64,000 nt of DNA from Methanomassiliicoccaceae archaeon UBA404. GTDB lineage: Archaea; Thermoplasmatota; Thermoplasmata; Methanomassiliicoccales; Methanomethylophilaceae. The stretch covers positions 24,040-88,039 of the forward strand of contig DAHY01000009.1 of assembly GCA_002498605.1 (NCBI GenBank), in the 5' to 3' direction. A program made the position numbers and the translations under genes. This document shows positions 62,382 to 64,000 of this stretch, one piece after another; the first letter of the stretch is position 1, and each line of letters starts with the position of its first letter. The notes under the pieces were generated by a model that made no database searches, was not told where the DNA came from, and was given only the letters and a program-made list of their open reading frames with translations.

Positions 62382-62924
62382 ATGGAACGCAGAGTTTTGT
62401 TGATCTGTGCCTGCGGAAGACGGGAAGGTTTCACTTATACCATGTGTTCCGTGGCCGAGCACGCGCTGAAGAACGATGGATGGACGGTCGATACCGTTTT
62501 TCCGATCGAAATGAAAATCGGACACTGTACGGGGTGCGGATCCTGCGAAGACGGCAAAGGCTGCGTCATTGACGATGACATGGAATCCGTTTACCGTTCT
62601 TTCCATGAGGCGGAAATCGTTCTGTTCTGTACGCCGATTCATTACAGCGGGGTCTCGTCCGTAATCAAAACAGTCATAGACAGGTTTCAGACGTTGTGGT
62701 ATTCTTCCGGGAAAGGTCCGAAGTATATGGCCGCAATGATGTGCGGAGGACACGAAGAGCCGGAATTCCGCGGTGCGATGCATGTTTTCAAATCTTTGTC
62801 CATAACCGCGGGTTCGGAATGGTTGGGCGAGTTAAAAATTGCCGACACCGACAGGAAAGACTTTTCCGAAGTAAAAAAGGAAACCGAAAATTTCATCGCC
62901 GGTCTGATTCGGTCGCTGAAATGA
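62382..62924 (+). CDS. Iron-sulfur flavoprotein-like NAD(P)H-dependent reductase
   Basis: A 180-aa flavodoxin-fold protein. The phosphate loop CACGRREGFTY is at the N-terminus and CTGCGSCEDGKGC (about 47-59) is a compact cysteine motif as in archaeal iron-sulfur flavoproteins; CTPIHYSGVSSVIKT is the typical FMN-binding segment. Such proteins reduce oxygen or peroxide or act as electron carriers in methanogens. It is divergent from egsA and upstream of superoxide reductase. Confidence 0.85.
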   Translation: MERRVLLICACGRREGFTYTMCSVAEHALKNDGWTVDTVFPIEMKIGHCTGCGSCEDGKGCVIDDDMESVYRSFHEAEIVLFCTPIHYSGVSSVIKTVIDRFQTLWYSSGKGPKYMAAMMCGGHEEPEFRGAMHVFKSLSITAGSEWLGELKIADTDRKDFSEVKKETENFIAGLIRSLK

Positions 62925-63026
62925 ATACCGAGTATTCAGTTTCAGACCTATTGATAATTTTATTTTTGTGCGGATTTGTGGAAAGTATTATACAATTCCG
63001 AAATGGTTTCAGCCTGAGGATTTAAT

Positions 63027-63410
63027 ATGGCAGAAGTAAGAACTGTATATTATTGTGAAAAATGCGGACAGATCGTAGATGTTCTGTTCGAAGGAAAAGG
63101 CGTTCTTGTCTGTTGCGGAGAACCCATGAAAAAGCTGGAACCGCAGACCAAGGATTTCGTTCACGAAAAGCACGTTCCCTACATCGAGAGGGTTGACGGC
63201 GGAGTCCGCGTCATGGTCGGAAAAGAAGAAGCTCACCCCATGGCCGAAAAGCACTATATCGCATACATCGAAATCTGTGCCGACGGAGTGCTTATGCGCA
63301 AGTACCTCAAACCCGGGGACAAGCCCGAAGCTTTCTTCCCCACTGATGCAAAAGTCATCACCGCGAAAGAACTTTGCAACGTACACGGCGTTTGGGTTTC
63401 GAACCAGTAA
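63027..63410 (+). CDS. Desulfoferrodoxin (two-centre superoxide reductase)
   Basis: A 127-aa superoxide reductase of strict anaerobes. Center I is the rubredoxin-like Cys10, Cys13, Cys29 and Cys30. Center II ligands are His49 (EKHVP, with Glu47 and Lys48), His70, His76, Cys117 and His120 (CNVHGVW), all at family spacing. It converts superoxide to hydrogen peroxide using rubredoxin-type electrons. The preceding flavoprotein may belong to the same oxidative-stress set. Confidence 0.97.
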   Translation: MAEVRTVYYCEKCGQIVDVLFEGKGVLVCCGEPMKKLEPQTKDFVHEKHVPYIERVDGGVRVMVGKEEAHPMAEKHYIAYIEICADGVLMRKYLKPGDKPEAFFPTDAKVITAKELCNVHGVWVSNQ

Positions 63411-63635
63411 ATTCAAATTCAAACCTTTTCCCAAAACAATTTCTTTTTTTTACGGAATTCATCGCAGTTTTTTACCGCAAAAAATGTATTATATCTACGG
63501 CATCCGATGATTATGAAACAGAAGTATGACGCCTGACGGCATCCGTCATAGATGTTATTATCTGTCTTCACGGCATTCTGCCGTGTAAGACAGTATGCGG
63601 TCAAATTCTGATTCGGATATATTACGGTGATACAG

Positions 63636-63947
63636 GTGAGCAACAAAAAAGACAAAAATGCGCCAAAGGCCGTCAAGAGACATGCGGTCATGGCGGCCGA
63701 GCGAAAAAAGGATGAAGAAAACGCCAAGACGAAATTGGCCAATCTGAAACGTCAGAACAAAGAAACCGTGCGGAGTTACCGCGAGGATATGAAAAAACTT
63801 CTGAAAGAGGAACGTCCTTTGGCCAAAGAAAAACTCAAAACGATGACGGACGAGATGAAGATCGCCGAAAATCAACTGAAAGAAGAATATCAGGAAATCG
63901 TCAGGGAACGGAAGGAAAGAGAACGTTCCGCACGGAACAAAGAATAA
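63636..63947 (+). CDS. Coiled-coil hypothetical protein, about 103 aa
   Basis: A highly charged protein, almost all helical, with heptad-like Lys/Glu stretches from residue 20 to the end and no hydrophobic core. No family recognised. The GTG at 63636 is preferred over one at 63627 because a GGTGAT ribosome site lies just upstream. The remaining 53 bases of the window show no gene. Confidence 0.55.
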   Translation: MSNKKDKNAPKAVKRHAVMAAERKKDEENAKTKLANLKRQNKETVRSYREDMKKLLKEERPLAKEKLKTMTDEMKIAENQLKEEYQEIVRERKERERSARNKE

Positions 63948-64000
63948 ATTATTCTTTTGCGGAACCCGCCGGTATAGTACTCTGTTGCATAATTCCTGAT

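Noticed and set aside
62325..62783. N-terminal extension of the egsA frame to 505 residues
   Set aside because: The added part is antisense to the flavoprotein gene, has no homology to the family, and the TATA box lies just before the ATG pair at 62324/62321.
1..64000. CRISPR arrays, insertion sequences, prophage genes
   Set aside because: No regularly spaced repeats, transposase or integrase genes, or phage structural genes were seen.

Overview
The window reads as a chromosomal segment of a methanogenic archaeon of the order Methanomassiliicoccales (class Thermoplasmata). The archaeal assignment rests on sn-glycerol-1-phosphate dehydrogenase, the HTH regulator / HMG-CoA synthase / thiolase-like / DUF35 mevalonate cluster, LonB, Hel308, the KEOPS subunit Cgi121, NadM-type NMN adenylyltransferase, and TATA-box promoters with many leaderless genes. 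Hydrogenase maturation genes (hypA, hypD) and NikR fit a hydrogen-using methanogen. None of the roughly 65 complete genes ends in TAG; all use TAA or TGA, as expected in a lineage that reads UAG as pyrrolysine. The order-level placement is inference: no methanogenesis or pyl gene lies in the window.

Layout. 0-8.4 kb: truncated topoisomerase I, nikR, an AsnB-like ligase coupled to folC and nth, the hypA-hypD operon with an unknown third gene, and an alkylation-repair pair (ogt, alkD-like). 8.4-17 kb: an SBF transporter, a UbiA/UbiE pair that could make a lipid redox carrier, an M18 aminopeptidase, and an accessory stretch with an AlbA_2-type regulator behind an operator array, a GC-rich ArsD-like gene, a cupin, a DUF7669-like protein and tRNA-Gly. 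17-33 kb: DEAD helicase, valS, a CBS/HPF-like protein, an amidohydrolase-usp-CBS-glyS operon, a ferredoxin facing a ferredoxin-NADP reductase, several small membrane or zinc proteins, and a CNNM transporter.

33.8-41 kb is the RNA-rich part. Around a glycine betaine/proline-type ABC transporter (proV, proWX) lie tRNA-Ile, two paralogous structured RNAs with a shared upstream promoter element, a highly structured proV leader, and a fourth candidate RNA with its own TATA box and terminal helix. The transporter's substrate-binding domain has its two halves in swapped order. None of these RNAs matches a family I can name.

41-64 kb is mostly housekeeping: aconitase, IMPase-like phosphatase, two-domain PPK2, the mevalonate cluster (whose 'thiolase' has lost both the nucleophilic Cys and the catalytic His), cgi121 divergent from thrB-thrC, hel308, a secreted transglutaminase-like protein, lonB-nadM-pncC-hesA-purC, UPF0179-egsA, an iron-sulfur flavoprotein-like reductase and a two-centre superoxide reductase. 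I saw no CRISPR array, insertion sequence, rRNA or prophage.
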